Source: CAADGV01 sp040290295 | Lineage (GTDB): Bacteria > Bacteroidota > Ignavibacteria > UBA10030 > UBA6906 | NCBI GenBank assembly: GCA_040290295.1 | Contig: PSMW01000035.1 | Coordinates: 1-28,413, forward strand | Reading direction: 5' to 3' | DNA: 28,413 bases | Part shown: piece by piece, positions 13,029 through 22,895 of the stretch | Layout: every line of letters starts with the position of its first letter | Numbering within the stretch: the first letter of the stretch is position 1 | The notes under the pieces: generated by a model | The model's database searches: none | What the model was told of the DNA's origin: nothing | The model's input: the letters and a program-made list of their open reading frames with translations, nothing else | Made by a program: the position numbers and the translations under genes

Positions 13029-16028
13029 CTACCTGATGAGGAGCATCCTCCGCGCTTCGATGTATCCACTAGCTGCGAGACGATAGATGTACACCCCGGA
13101 GGCAAGATGAGACGCATCGAATGTTACCGCATGCTTTCCGGCTGGTTGTTCGTCGCGCACCACGTCTGCAACCTTTCTTCCCAACACATCCAACACGTGA
13201 AGCGAAACGAACGACCTCACCGGCAGTTCGTACGTGATGGTCGTGGTCGGATTGAAAGGATTGGGATAGTTCTGATAGAGCACGAATCGTTCCGGCAGTG
13301 ACAATGCGCTTTCAATGCCTGTCGTGCCCGGCGGCCGGTAGCGGATGATCTCGCCATTGGATGTCACTGCCCAACCACGGCTCGTATCGGCGAACGAGAC
13401 ATGATAGAGGGAACCGGAGATCGGATAGACCGTTTGGGTAGCCCAGCTCGATCCATTGTTTGTTGAACGGTATGGCGTCGTGCCCGAGACAAGCCAGGCA
13501 AAATTCGTGTTGCTCACGAACGCAAGTCCGTTGATGGCTGCTGTTGTCGGACTGGAGGTTGCTATCCACGTCGCCCCTCCGTCGGTCGTCACTCGCACTG
13601 TCCCGGTGCTGTGTCCGACAAGTCCAGCGTTGTTGTCTTTGAATGCCAGCGCGTAGCTGTTGGTTGCTCCAGATGCCGAGGACAACCACGTGGTGCCACC
13701 GTCCGTTGTTCGCCAGATGCGGTTGGCATTGGTGCCGAACCAAATGCGATTGACATCCGTGCACCAGAACGAGTTGTTCCATCCCGCCTCGCTGGTGCCG
13801 CCGGTCGGTTCATTCGCAAGATGCGTCCACGTAGCGCCGAAGCTCGTCGTCTTCAGAACAACGAACCGTCCCGTGCCCGGCGGGTCGCCTTGCGCGTATC
13901 CCGTTCCGTCGTTGAACATCCACACACCGTTGATGAACGGCGATTGCGTACCCGGGTAGGTTTGCTCGCTCCACGTAGCTCCGCCGTTGGTGGTAGCAAA
14001 GATTTTTCCCGAACCCGTACCCACCCACGCACGATTGCCGTCGAGCGCGGTAATGCAATACAGGTCTTGCCCCGTGAGGTTTCCAGTTGCGTTCGTCCAC
14101 GTTGCCCCGCCATCGGTCGTGCGAATGACAACGGGCGCCGTGCCTGTTCCACTTCCACCAGATGCCCACGCCACATTTTGGTTCACCGCTTTCACGCTGT
14201 ACAAACTCGTCGCTGTCGGACTCGCTTGTGTCTCCCATTGGGGCACGGAGGGAAACACGGTAATCTTGTACGCCCAACTATCACGTTCATTGCCGTTCGA
14301 GACCCAATCCAGTCGAAGCACAACGTCACGTGATGCCGTGAGTGTACCGACACGAAACATGAACGGCGATAACGTTGCTTGCTGACCCGATGCGAGCGTA
14401 CCGGCATTGATCGTTCCGACAAGAACACTCACCGATGCGTCCGACGACGTTGCACTCAACATGAGATTGTTCGCCGGCGCGAAGAGGATGTTCTGAACAG
14501 TGAGCGTGAGAAGAATCGTGTCGTTCTGGAGGAAAAGCGTTCGCCCCGAAGGCGTGCGCACCTCGGCGTTGAGGATATCGATTCCTGCATGCGATTCGGA
14601 AAGCGCCCGCGCAAAGTTCACGCGTCCCCTTCCAAGATTTCCTGCCAGCGTTGGGTTTGCACCATCGATCGAATCACATGTCGTCTTGATCTGCAAGGCA
14701 ATCTGTCGTGGCGTCCATGTCGGGTGCAGCGACTTCACGATACCGGCGAGGCCTGCCACCAACGGACTCGAATAGGACGTACCGCTGCCACCATTGCCAT
14801 AGCCGCCTCCGTTGAAGGCGCTGTAGATGTTCACGCCGGGTGCGAAGACAGGAACGGTGCGTCCATAATTCGAAAACGATGCGCGCCCATCGGACGTGCT
14901 GTTCGTTGCACCTACCGCAAGAACGTTCTTGTAGTTGGCAGGATAATCAGGTTGAAGATCGTTCGACTTTCCGATACCGTTGTTGTTCAATCCATTTCCT
15001 GCTGCACATACCACGAGAGCACCTGCTTGCGTCGCTGCGTTAATCACGTCCTGTTCGAATGCCGAGAACCCTCCCGTCCTTCCCCAACTACAGTTGATGA
15101 CTTTGGCGCCGTTGGCATAGGCATACGCGATACCTTCGTAGCCGTACGCGATCGCGTTATCCACCGTCGCGGAGGCTGCACAGACGGCAATGATACTACA
15201 ATTCCAACTCGAGCCTGCCATGCCAATGCCGTTGTTGGTTCTTGCTCCAAAGTGACTGGCAGTAGCCGTCCCGTGCGCCGCACTGTTCGGCGTGCCGGAG
15301 AGTCCGCGTGGATTGTTGGTGTTGTTGGCAAAATTCCATCCGATCACATCATCCACGAAGCCGTTTCCATCTTGGTCGATGCCGTCTTCATCGCCCGCGG
15401 GAGGCGGACCAAGATCGAAGCGGCCGTTGTTGTTGATATCTTCCGCCGGGTTCGCTCGCATATTGGAATTGAGATCTTCGTGTTGCCAATACGTCCCGCC
15501 ATCGACGACAGCAATCGGCACGGATGCACTTCCCTTTCCAATCGTCCAGCCGTTGTACGCATTCATCAGAGCGAAGTAGCTATTCTGGTTCGGCAGCAAC
15601 GGATCGTTCGGCGTGTCGTAAAGATAGCTGATGAATTTCGGCTCGGCATATTCGACACCCGCGACGATTCCCAACCGACTCGCAACGGCTCGTGGGTCGG
15701 CTGCGTAGGGGATTTCGGCAAAGTAGATTTGTGAGAGATCGACGAATCCCTCCGCTCTTTCCAACGCACTTGGCTGGGGAACGTACGGTAGTGCGCGCTT
15801 GAGTGAGAGCACTCCCTCTTCGAGTAGATGCCGGTCGATTTCTGTGTTCGTCCGACTCGTGGCTTCGTTCACTCGCACCCACGGCATGAACTTGATGACG
15901 ACAACTCCCGGCACGACGGCATCCTCAGGGTCGAAAACCCGCGGTGCGCGTTCCGATAACGACTTCACCGCCGCGAGAACCGAGGACACTGCAAGCAGAA
16001 TAACCGCGAAAACCGATGACAACTTCAT
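13029..16028 (-). CDS. Secreted subtilisin-like (S8) protease with Asp-box repeats and T9SS sorting domain
   Basis: A 999-residue exported protease. Signal peptide residues 1-20 (KLSSVFAVILLAVSSVLA) are followed by an inhibitor-like propeptide (to about 150). The S8 catalytic domain spans about 165-450, with Asp176 (IAVVDGG), His252 (AAHGTATASHFGA), oxyanion Asn345 (AAGNG) and Ser418 (GTSYSSPLVAGLAG). Between Asp and His lies an Asp/Asn-rich insert (DINNNGRFD, DQDGNGFVDD) that probably binds calcium. Residues about 640-900 hold six Asp-box (BNR) repeats of the T-x-D/N-x-G-x-x-W type, probably a propeller. The last about 90 residues are a T9SS type-A sorting domain (YQNYPNPFNPTTTITYELP ... GVYIYRLAA). 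The start ATG 16028 has GGAGAG just upstream. The protein is expected on the cell surface or released. Confidence 0.92.
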   Translation of the reverse strand: MKLSSVFAVILLAVSSVLAAVKSLSERAPRVFDPEDAVVPGVVVIKFMPWVRVNEATSRTNTEIDRHLLEEGVLSLKRALPYVPQPSALERAEGFVDLSQIYFAEIPYAADPRAVASRLGIVAGVEYAEPKFISYLYDTPNDPLLPNQNSYFALMNAYNGWTIGKGSASVPIAVVDGGTYWQHEDLNSNMRANPAEDINNNGRFDLGPPPAGDEDGIDQDGNGFVDDVIGWNFANNTNNPRGLSGTPNSAAHGTATASHFGARTNNGIGMAGSSWNCSIIAVCAASATVDNAIAYGYEGIAYAYANGAKVINCSWGRTGGFSAFEQDVINAATQAGALVVCAAGNGLNNNGIGKSNDLQPDYPANYKNVLAVGATNSTSDGRASFSNYGRTVPVFAPGVNIYSAFNGGGYGNGGSGTSYSSPLVAGLAGIVKSLHPTWTPRQIALQIKTTCDSIDGANPTLAGNLGRGRVNFARALSESHAGIDILNAEVRTPSGRTLFLQNDTILLTLTVQNILFAPANNLMLSATSSDASVSVLVGTINAGTLASGQQATLSPFMFRVGTLTASRDVVLRLDWVSNGNERDSWAYKITVFPSVPQWETQASPTATSLYSVKAVNQNVAWASGGSGTGTAPVVIRTTDGGATWTNATGNLTGQDLYCITALDGNRAWVGTGSGKIFATTNGGATWSEQTYPGTQSPFINGVWMFNDGTGYAQGDPPGTGRFVVLKTTSFGATWTHLANEPTGGTSEAGWNNSFWCTDVNRIWFGTNANRIWRTTDGGTTWLSSASGATNSYALAFKDNNAGLVGHSTGTVRVTTDGGATWIATSSPTTAAINGLAFVSNTNFAWLVSGTTPYRSTNNGSSWATQTVYPISGSLYHVSFADTSRGWAVTSNGEIIRYRPPGTTGIESALSLPERFVLYQNYPNPFNPTTTITYELPVRSFVSLHVLDVLGRKVADVVRDEQPAGKHAVTFDASHLASGVYIYRLAASGYIEARRMLLIR

Positions 16029-16086
16029 GAGGCTCTCCATGGTGTGCGCAGTTGCTGGAAACAGCTTTGGTGTTCTCGTGTTGTCA

Positions 16087-16115
16087 ACAATACAAAAATG
16101 AGCATCGAAAAGCAA
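16087..16115 (-). promoter_or_regulatory. Promoter of the S8 protease gene
   Basis: TTGCTT (16115-16110) and TATTGT (16092-16087, extended TATTGTTG) with a 17-bp spacer; the leader to ATG 16028 would be about 50 nt. Confidence 0.5.
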
Positions 16116-16168
16116 TGGAACGCGTGAACGAATGTTCGCCGCTCGTTGGAGAGCACGAAAGAATTTCC

Positions 16169-18090
16169 TCATCGTCGAGACGGTGCTTGTCCCTCTTGAG
16201 CTGCAATCGGTTTGATGATCGAGCTCAGCACGTCAGGTTTTGCGCCATCACGTTCGAGAAAAGGATAACGCTCACCTCCTTGATATTCCAGCACGGTGGT
16301 CGAGAAGTAATCCACGTTCTGCACCAACAGCTCGATGCGCACAGATTTGTCGGCACTCGAACGTAGGACGTCGCGTATTCTCTCTTTACTGAATGCTCTT
16401 CCGTTGACAGCAATTAGCTTCATGTTCGGTGCGATGCCGGCGCGTGCAGCGACGCTCTTCGGAATCACGTCGATGACCTCACCATGGTTTTTGAGCAGCA
16501 GTCCGATAGAGAAACGAAGATCGCATACCTCGTCGCGCTCCTCCAACGCTTTCATCATGCTGTTCAGCGAATCGCGGAACACCACCTTCCATCCCGCACG
16601 CTCGATGCCGCCCATTGGCGCACGAGCATGCGTGCTGGAGAGACGATCGGCAAAAAAGGTTTTCCAGTCATACGGGGTCACCGCGTCGAGCGCCTCAACA
16701 AGCTCGTCGAACGTATAGGGCTTCACGAGCGGTCCCGTGTTCTCCCCGCCATAAAACAGACGGCAGAAATCATCGAGAGATTTCTTCCCTTTCGTCTGCT
16801 GGCGTATGATGACGTCAGCTTCCAGCCACATGAGATTGCCTTCGTCGTAAAAGTCCACGCCCCGCCGAAGCGATGACCAATCCTGACGCGCGCCGTACAA
16901 AATCTGCGCGGCATCAGCCGCATCTTGCAACGGGCGCCACATTCTGCCGGGACGATTGTCCAGTTCGGCTGTTCGCAACGCGAGCTGATCGCGATACTGT
17001 TCGGGCGTACGCAAGCCGGCACGTGCTGTGAGAATGTTGCCGAGGTACTGTGTCAAGCCCTCGTACACCCACAACATCTCGCCGTTCATCGGAGTCGAAA
17101 AATCTCCTGTAGCAAGGCCCGACGGTCTGCGGTACTTGCCGTTCCATGAATGGACGAACTCGTGGGGCAGTAAGCCTGCGTGAATGAGCCAGCGGTCCGG
17201 GTTGGTAAATGTCCGTTCCGCTACGCGGTTGTCGCTCGACTGATGATGCTCGAGTCCAAAATGCGCGGTGTTGTCGCTGAGTGTAAGGAGGAAACGGTAG
17301 TGTGTATAGTGACGAGCACCGAAGAGTGCGAGGGCTTCGCGCACCAATCGGCGGTACGCTTGGGCTATGGTCTCCGGCATCCTGATCGGTTCGTCTGCAT
17401 CGCCCGCTATCTCGATACTGTGTGCGGCGCCTGCAACGGTTCCCAAATCAACACGCTGNNNNNNNNNNNNCTTCCCGCCAGCACTGGCGAATCGACCAGC
17501 ATGGTCAATGAAACAGGCTTGAAACGCACCTCTCCTGCCGACTCTGACTCGACATCGAGCGCTGTTCCGAACTTCCACGCCTGAGGTAAGCGCAAGCGTG
17601 CAGCGACTATGATGTCATCAGGCTTGATGCCGGCTGGGTAGAGCACGACTTGATTCCAACTCAGGAGGAGAAGCTGTGCGGTGGACGATGCACCACTGGT
17701 GAAACCTTCGCTTGCGGTCGGCAAAACAAAATCGAACAACACCGTAATTTGCCTCGCACCGGTAGGAACCGTGCAGTGAAACGCGTACATATTCGCCCGG
17801 TCCCGGCGCCACGAAATCGGCTTCCCGTCGTGCCGGATCGCAAGGTTCACCACGTCAACCACAGGGCCCGTAGGACCATGTTCACCCGGAATCCATTGCG
17901 GATACAGCAATGTCACTTCGCCGGGCTGGACGGGAATTGTTTGCGTAATGTGAAGAATCCTGAGCGGCGCCTCGCTCGCATCCACAGCAAGCGAGATTTC
18001 CAGAGGCGAAGGTTGGGCATAGACAATTTCGAGAGTGAGAAAGATCCATGCTGCCGCAAACAGCATTATACGGGATGTACAACGAATCAT
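16169..18090 (-). CDS. M61-family PDZ peptidase (glycyl aminopeptidase type), interrupted by an assembly gap
   Basis: An exported zinc peptidase of about 640 residues. The signal peptide covers residues 1-25 (MLFAAAWIFLTLEIVYA/QP), followed by the beta-rich N-terminal M61 domain. The zinc site reads LLPHEFVHSWNGKYRRP (around 17141-17164), giving HEFVH plus the M61-specific WN, and the third ligand lies in EMLWVYEGLTQYLG. A PDZ domain near the C-terminus (VIDVIPKSVAARAGIAPNMKLIAVNG) is normal for the family. The gap at 17459-17470 falls in the N-domain after DSPVLAG. Downstream QRVDLGT resumes the family sequence in another literal frame, so only a handful of codons are missing. The start ATG 18090 has GAGGAG upstream. 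Some relatives cleave N-terminal glycine or alanine; the substrate here is unknown. Confidence 0.9.
17459..17470. other. Assembly gap (12 N) inside the M61 peptidase gene
   Basis: Twelve N bases. The two halves of the gene join only if the real length is one more than a multiple of three, so the written length is not exact. Confidence 0.95.
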
Positions 18091-18123
18091 AGAAACTCCT
18101 CGACGGTGAGTAGGGACGAATGC

Positions 18124-18152
18124 AATCTAAAAACATCCCGCCCGTCGTTCAA
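18124..18152 (-). promoter_or_regulatory. Promoter of the M61 peptidase gene
   Basis: TTGAAC (18152-18147) and TAGATT (18129-18124) on the minus strand with a 17-bp spacer; its -35 box is only 4 bp from the -35 box of the divergent hisC-like promoter. Confidence 0.5.
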
Positions 18153-18156
18153 GCGA

Positions 18157-18185
18157 TTGCCTTTCACCGATGCCTTTGGTATCTT
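18157..18185 (+). promoter_or_regulatory. Promoter of the hisC-like gene
   Basis: TTGCCT (18157-18162) and TATCTT (18180-18185) with a 17-bp spacer; transcription would start near 18192, about 42 bp before the chosen ATG. Confidence 0.5.
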
Positions 18186-18233
18186 GACAACGAACGCACA
18201 ACGCGCGGAACGCACCGACTCTCTTCTACATGT

Positions 18234-19331
18234 ATGCCGTTAGTTCCACCGTATATCGAAACGCTCGAGCCGTACAAGCCCGGCAAACCGATCGCCGAAC
18301 TCAAACGCGAACTGGGCATTCAGGATGTCGTCAAATTAGCATCGAACGAGAATCCCCTTGGTCCTTCCCCCCTCGCGGTCGAACAGATCAGGAAAGTTCT
18401 CCAGCAGCTCCATTACTATCCCAACGGCGGGTTGGAACTGCGCGAGTTCTTGGCTGATCGCTTCGACCTCAAGGTTGCCAACGTCATCACCGACGCGGGC
18501 TCGGAAGGGATCATGTCCAGCATCATTCGCACATTCCTCTGTGACGATGATGAAGTGTTGACGGCCGAGGGGACCTTCGTGGGGTTGTACGTGCTTGTGC
18601 GTTCGCGTGGCGTAAAGCTGGTGACGGTTCCGCTGAAGGATTATCATTTCGATCTCCGAGCAATCGCTGCCGCGATCAACGAGCGGACGAAGATCATCTA
18701 TCTTGCCAATCCGAACAATCCGACCGGAACGATTTTTACGAAGCACGACTTCGATGAGTTCATGAAGGCGGTTCCTTCGCACGTTCTCATTATTCTCGAT
18801 GAGGCATATTTCGAATACGCGAAGGACAATCCCAAGTACCCCGACTCGATGCACTATCGGTACGATAACGTCATCACGCTGAGAACATTCTCCAAGATTT
18901 ACGGACTTGCCGGTGTTCGAATCGGATACGGCTTCGCGCACGATGCGCTCATTGCCAATCTCTTGAAGGTAAAACTGCCGTTCGAGCCGAGCACGGTGGC
19001 ACAGGCGGCCGGCATCGGAGCAATTCAAGATACCGCGTTCCTTCACCGCTCGCTCGAAGTGAATGCCGAGGGAATGCGGTATGTGGTGCCTCGGCTGCAA
19101 GAATGGGGGTTCACAGTGGTTGGTTCCGATGCCAATTTCGTGATGGTGCCGTTGGAACGTGAGGAGGCAGCGCGCACACTTTATCAACAATTGCTCAAGG
19201 CGGGCATTATCATCAGGCCGCTGGGCGCGTTCGGACTTCCCCACTGTGTCCGCATTACGATTGGCACGATGGTTCAAAATGAGCGGCTCATCGCGGCGTT
19301 GAAGCGCATACGCACCTCGGCAGCAGCCTAA
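18234..19331 (+). CDS. hisC: Histidinol-phosphate aminotransferase-like PLP enzyme (possible aromatic aminotransferase)
   Basis: A 365-residue fold-type I aminotransferase. Residues YKPGKP and LASNENPLGPSP (35-46) are HisC-type; YLANPNNPTG (156-165), ILDEAY (187-192, Asp189), TFSKIYGLAGVRIGYG (218-233, PLP lysine Lys221) and CVRITIG near the end form the cofactor and substrate site. HisC makes histidinol phosphate from imidazole-acetol phosphate, but relatives also transaminate tyrosine and phenylalanine. No his genes lie nearby, while 4-hydroxyphenylpyruvate dioxygenase follows about 300 bp downstream. An aromatic aminotransferase role (tyrosine to 4-hydroxyphenylpyruvate) is therefore an attractive alternative. 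ATG 18234 gives the normal family length; longer in-frame starts run across the promoter. Confidence 0.88.
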   Translation: MPLVPPYIETLEPYKPGKPIAELKRELGIQDVVKLASNENPLGPSPLAVEQIRKVLQQLHYYPNGGLELREFLADRFDLKVANVITDAGSEGIMSSIIRTFLCDDDEVLTAEGTFVGLYVLVRSRGVKLVTVPLKDYHFDLRAIAAAINERTKIIYLANPNNPTGTIFTKHDFDEFMKAVPSHVLIILDEAYFEYAKDNPKYPDSMHYRYDNVITLRTFSKIYGLAGVRIGYGFAHDALIANLLKVKLPFEPSTVAQAAGIGAIQDTAFLHRSLEVNAEGMRYVVPRLQEWGFTVVGSDANFVMVPLEREEAARTLYQQLLKAGIIIRPLGAFGLPHCVRITIGTMVQNERLIAALKRIRTSAAA

Positions 19332-19635
19332 TCGTCATAAAGAGCCCGGGAGGTGGAAAGGGTGCCTCCACGGTGAGAGTTCAGGAGGACTGGAGAGTCG
19401 AGTATTTTGAAAGTCTTTCTGTCTTCGCACCTGCGCAGGAGATCTCGGATCGGAAATTTGGAAAGCCGATCGAGCTTGCAACTCAATTGAGACTTTTAGA
19501 GATTTGACAAGCATTAGGTAGCGGCGAATCCCTTGTGCGCCCCGACGCCTTCGATGTTCGCTTACGTTCGAGTGCCTAAGCGTACTCTCAGCTCTGAAGC
19601 GTTCAACATTCACCAATGATGTGTGAGGAGTTCCC
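19332..19635. other. Intergenic region between hisC-like gene and hpd (304 bp)
   Basis: No convincing gene on either strand. It holds a weak GGAGG/CCTCC hairpin (19349-19369, no T-tract), a 10-bp palindrome CTCAATTGAG (19482-19491) and a perfect TTGACA (19504-19509) without a matching -10 box. The best promoter guess is TTCAGG-17-TATTTT (19380-19408), which is weak. The length suggests that hpd has its own regulation. Confidence 0.5.
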
Positions 19636-20763
19636 ATGCAAACCCAAACCGACACCATAACCGCCGAGAAGGTGGATTTCCTTCCCATCAACGGGACGGA
19701 TCACGTAGAATTCTTCTGCGGCAACGCGAAGCAATCGGCGTACTTTTATCGTGCAGCATTCGGCTTCGAGTTGGTTGCCTACTGCGGACCGGAAACCGGC
19801 GTCCGCGATCGCGCATCGTACGTCTTGCAGCAGGGCAAGATTCGCTTGCTGCTCACGACGGCGATGCACCCCGACCATCCGGTAAGCGAGCACGTGAAGA
19901 TTCATGGCGATGGCGTACGAGACATCGCCTTGTGGGTTGACGACGCAGAGTCCGCATACAACGAAACAACCAAGCGGGGCGCACGCGGCGTCATGGAACC
20001 GACGGTGTTCCGCGACGAATTCGGCCAAGTGAAGAAATCTGCTATTGCCATCTACGGCGATACGATTCACACATTCGTCGAACGCAAGAACTATCATGGC
20101 GTCTTTATGCCGGGCTACAAGCCGGTCCCGGGTCCCGATCGGATTGCGCGTCCGGTGGGCGTAAAGTACATCGACCACTTGGTGGGGAATGTTGGCTGGG
20201 GTCAGATGAATGTGTGGGTGAAGTTCTACGAGGACGTCATGGGGTTCAAGATGTTCAAGCACTTCGACGACAAAGATATCAGCACCGAGTATTCTGCCCT
20301 CATGTCGAAGGTGATGGCAAACGGGAACGAGCGCATCAAGTTCCCGATTAACGAACCGGCACACGGCAAACGCAAGTCGCAGATCGAAGAGTATCTCGAC
20401 TTCTATCACGGCCCGGGTGTTCAGCATATTGCGTTGGCAACGGACAACATCATCGAGACGGTCACGAAGTTGCGCGACCAAGGTGTCGACTTCCTTCGTG
20501 TCCCCAACACCTACTACGAGGACCTTAGCGCGCGTGTCGGCAAGATCGATGAGCCGATCGACGAGCTGAGCAAACTTGGCATCTTGGTTGACCGCGATGA
20601 CGAGGGCTATATGCTGCAAATCTTCACCAAGCCGGTGGAAGATCGCCCGACACTGTTTTACGAGATCATCCAGCGTAAGGGAAGTCGAAGCTTCGGCAAG
20701 GGAAACTTCAAGGCACTGTTCGAAGCAATCGAACGCGAGCAAGCCTTGCGCGGCAATCTTTAA
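19636..20763 (+). CDS. hpd: 4-Hydroxyphenylpyruvate dioxygenase
   Basis: HPD converts 4-hydroxyphenylpyruvate and oxygen to homogentisate and CO2 in tyrosine degradation, using Fe(II). The 375 residues fit the family (350-400). Two vicinal-oxygen-chelate domains are present. The C-terminal one carries the iron ligands His181 (YIDHLVGNV), His264 (GVQHIALAT) and Glu343 (LFYEIIQRKG). The C-terminal helix motif SRSFGKGNFKALFEAIEREQ, which closes the active site, is intact. The start ATG has a strong AGGAG 6 bp upstream. The gene lies between the HisC-like aminotransferase and homogentisate dioxygenase, its expected pathway partners. Confidence 0.97.
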   Translation: MQTQTDTITAEKVDFLPINGTDHVEFFCGNAKQSAYFYRAAFGFELVAYCGPETGVRDRASYVLQQGKIRLLLTTAMHPDHPVSEHVKIHGDGVRDIALWVDDAESAYNETTKRGARGVMEPTVFRDEFGQVKKSAIAIYGDTIHTFVERKNYHGVFMPGYKPVPGPDRIARPVGVKYIDHLVGNVGWGQMNVWVKFYEDVMGFKMFKHFDDKDISTEYSALMSKVMANGNERIKFPINEPAHGKRKSQIEEYLDFYHGPGVQHIALATDNIIETVTKLRDQGVDFLRVPNTYYEDLSARVGKIDEPIDELSKLGILVDRDDEGYMLQIFTKPVEDRPTLFYEIIQRKGSRSFGKGNFKALFEAIEREQALRGNL

Positions 20764-20849
20764 GCGGAGACCGTTTCTTGGTAGCGTTGCGCATTCGCGT
20801 CCTGCGCGGCACGTGCTTCCAAGCCGGAGCGTGAGGCAACACCTCATGC

Positions 20850-20859
20850 NNNNNNNNNN
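20850..20859. other. Assembly gap (10 N) between hpd and the Kelch protein gene
   Basis: Ten N bases in non-coding sequence; a promoter for the following gene could lie in the missing or adjacent bases. Confidence 0.95.
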
Positions 20860-20895
20860 ACCCCTACATCCATCCACTAACATTCGGAGGTCGTA

Positions 20896-22834
20896 ATGAA
20901 CCGATCGTACCGTATTGCATTCGTCGGCTGCTTGGCGATGTTGATGCTCGTACTCAGATCGAGTGGGTTAGGAAACGAGGGGGTACAACGAGTACCGCGC
21001 AGCGCCGATCGAAGTATCAATCCACTCTATACCTATGGACCCGAGTTGTCGAGTCCTTTGAGCACCCTGAATGAGTCCTTTGAAGGGACGACATTCCCAC
21101 CCACCGGTTGGATCAAGATTTCACCCGATAGCGGCACGGGCTGGAACAGACAAACAGCCGGCACATCGCCGATACCGGGCTGGACAGGTGGCCGAATCAC
21201 TGCACCGCCGGGCGGCGACAGCGCGGTTGCATTTTGCACTTGGAACACCGGCGGCGGATTCTCGAACGACCAATGGCTCGTTACACCTCGCATCACCAAC
21301 GTGCAAGGGAATGACTCATTGAAGTTCTGGATTCGCTACTGGCCCAGTAACTTCGCTGATACAGTTGAGGTCCGGGTTTCCACAACGGGGACGAACGTCG
21401 GCGATTTCACGACACTCGTTGCTCTGCTGCCCTTCCCGCGTGGCGCCGACACGAATTGGAACCAATACCGATACCGCTTGTCCAACTTCGTACCTGTCGG
21501 ATCGAACATCTACATCGCCTTTCGCGAAAAAGTGGGGGATAATCTTAATGAGGGTGCTTCGATTTCTCTCGACCTTGTTCAAGTAACAACGACCGCGACC
21601 GGTGGGTGTAACACCATTTCGTCGCAATGGTGCCCGTCGGGCAGGTATCCCGACGTCCCGGCTGCAACATACTACCAAGCGGCAGCGTGGCTTGCTGACA
21701 CGCTCTTCGTTCACGCACCCTCGTCAACGGGGACTGANNNNNNNNNNNNNNNNNNNNNNNNNNNNNNNNNNNNNNNNNNNNNNNNNNNNNNNNNNNNNNN
21801 NNNNNNNNNNNNNNNNNNTTTACTACATCGGCGGCGGTGATGCAGGCATCACAACGGGTTCGACCTCTGTGTACGCGTTTGATCCTGCGACCGGCACTTG
21901 GACGACCAAAGCCTCTCTGCCGGTAGCACTTTCCGGGCACGGAGCCGTCGCCTGGGGCGATAGTATCATCTTCGTGATCGGAGGACCTTGGTCGGGATCG
22001 GCGAACAATTTGAACGTTCATTACTATCGCATTGCGTCGGACACTTGGGGGACAATCACCAGTTCGTTGCCGAGTGGACAAGGAAGGCGTACCTTTGCGT
22101 ACGGCATTTCGGGAAACAAGATCGTCATTGCCGCCGGATTCAACACTGCATTTCTCAAGAGTGTGTGGGTGGGAACGATCGATTCCACCACCTCCATCAC
22201 TTGGTCGGCTGCACCGGATGTACCAACCATCTACACAGGATTGAGTCGGCCCCGGGGGACGGCATACGGGGACAAGTTTTTCATCGTCTGCGGTGAACGA
22301 GGAGGACCGGGTGGGTATTACGACACGACACACGTCTTTTCGCTTTCGTCGAACTCGTGGGTCGGCTTGATCAGTGGAAAGCCGTTCAAGATGTCCAATA
22401 TCTTCAATGCGGTCACGGCACGCTGCATCAACGACACCGTCCGTTTGTATGTTCCGGGAGGATTTGGAAGCGTTACGGGCGCGACGCCCGGTGCCGCTTC
22501 TGCATTGTTCGACGTGATTGCGTGCGGTCCTGGGTTGCTTAGTGTACCGGAACAACTTTCCACCCTCCCGAGCGCATTCCGCGTCGAGCAGAATTATCCC
22601 AACCCCTTCAACCCAAGTACCACCATCCGGTTTTCGCTTCCGCACATGACGCGGCTCAGCCTGAAAGTGTACAATACTCTGGGACAGGAAGTGGCAACGT
22701 TAGCCGAAGGCGAATTCGCCGCCGGCACATACAGCGTTCAATGGAATGCCGTCGGTTTCGCAAGCGGTGTGTACTTCTATCGTCTCCAAGCCGCTTCGAT
22801 GGCGGAGACGAAGAAGCTCGTATTGTTGAAGTAA
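20896..22834 (+). CDS. Secreted cleaved-adhesin/Kelch-repeat protein with T9SS sorting domain, interrupted by an assembly gap
   Basis: About 645 residues. A signal peptide (YRIAFVGCLAMLMLVL) precedes a 'choice-of-anchor J'/cleaved-adhesin-type domain (about 60-210: ESFEGTTFPPTGWIK, WNTGGGFSNDQWLVTPRI, SLKFWIRYW). After the gap come Kelch-type blades (VYAFDPATGTWTTKASLP, GHGAVAWGDSIIFVIGG, NVHYYRIASDTWGTI), which form a beta-propeller. The end is a T9SS type-A sorting domain (EQNYPNPFNPSTTIRFSLP ... GVYFYRLQA). The gap at 21738-21818 lies where the first Kelch blade should be, and the two halves are in different literal frames. The start ATG has CGGAGG upstream. The product should sit on the cell surface or be secreted. 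Its place between hpd and hmgA is odd; any link with aromatic metabolism is unproven. Confidence 0.85.
21738..21818. other. Assembly gap (81 N) inside the Kelch protein gene
   Basis: Eighty-one N bases. To join the flanking frames the true length must be two more than a multiple of three. Repeated blades may be why assembly failed here. Confidence 0.95.
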
Positions 22835-22853
22835 TGATGAAGGCACCGAACGT

Positions 22854-22890
22854 CGTACCGTCGAGAACGCTCGAGCCTTTCGGCGGTACG
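22854..22890. repeat. Nested inverted repeat just upstream of the hmgA promoter
   Basis: CGTACCG (22854-22860) and CGGTACG (22884-22890) form a 7-bp outer stem. Inside the left half TCGAG-AACG-CTCGA (22861-22874) makes a second small hairpin. It begins 19 bp after the Kelch gene stop and ends 5 bp before the hmgA -35 box. It may be a terminator without a T-tract or a regulator site. Confidence 0.45.
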
Positions 22891-22895
22891 GCGTG

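Noticed and set aside
14379..15734. Plus-strand open frame of 451 codons opposite the S8 protease
   Set aside because: The minus strand carries the intact catalytic triad; the plus frame is rich in Arg/Cys/His without any motif, typical of an antisense shadow.
19504..19509. Perfect TTGACA as an hpd promoter -35 box
   Set aside because: No acceptable -10 box at 16-18 bp; AATCCC is at the expected place.
19335..19691. Minus-strand frame of 118 codons in the hisC-hpd intergenic region
   Set aside because: It reaches into the hpd start, is basic and low in hydrophobic order, and has no ribosome-binding site or recognisable motif.
19603..20883. Minus-strand open frame of 426 codons opposite hpd
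   Set aside because: It spans an N gap and lies opposite an unmistakable dioxygenase gene.
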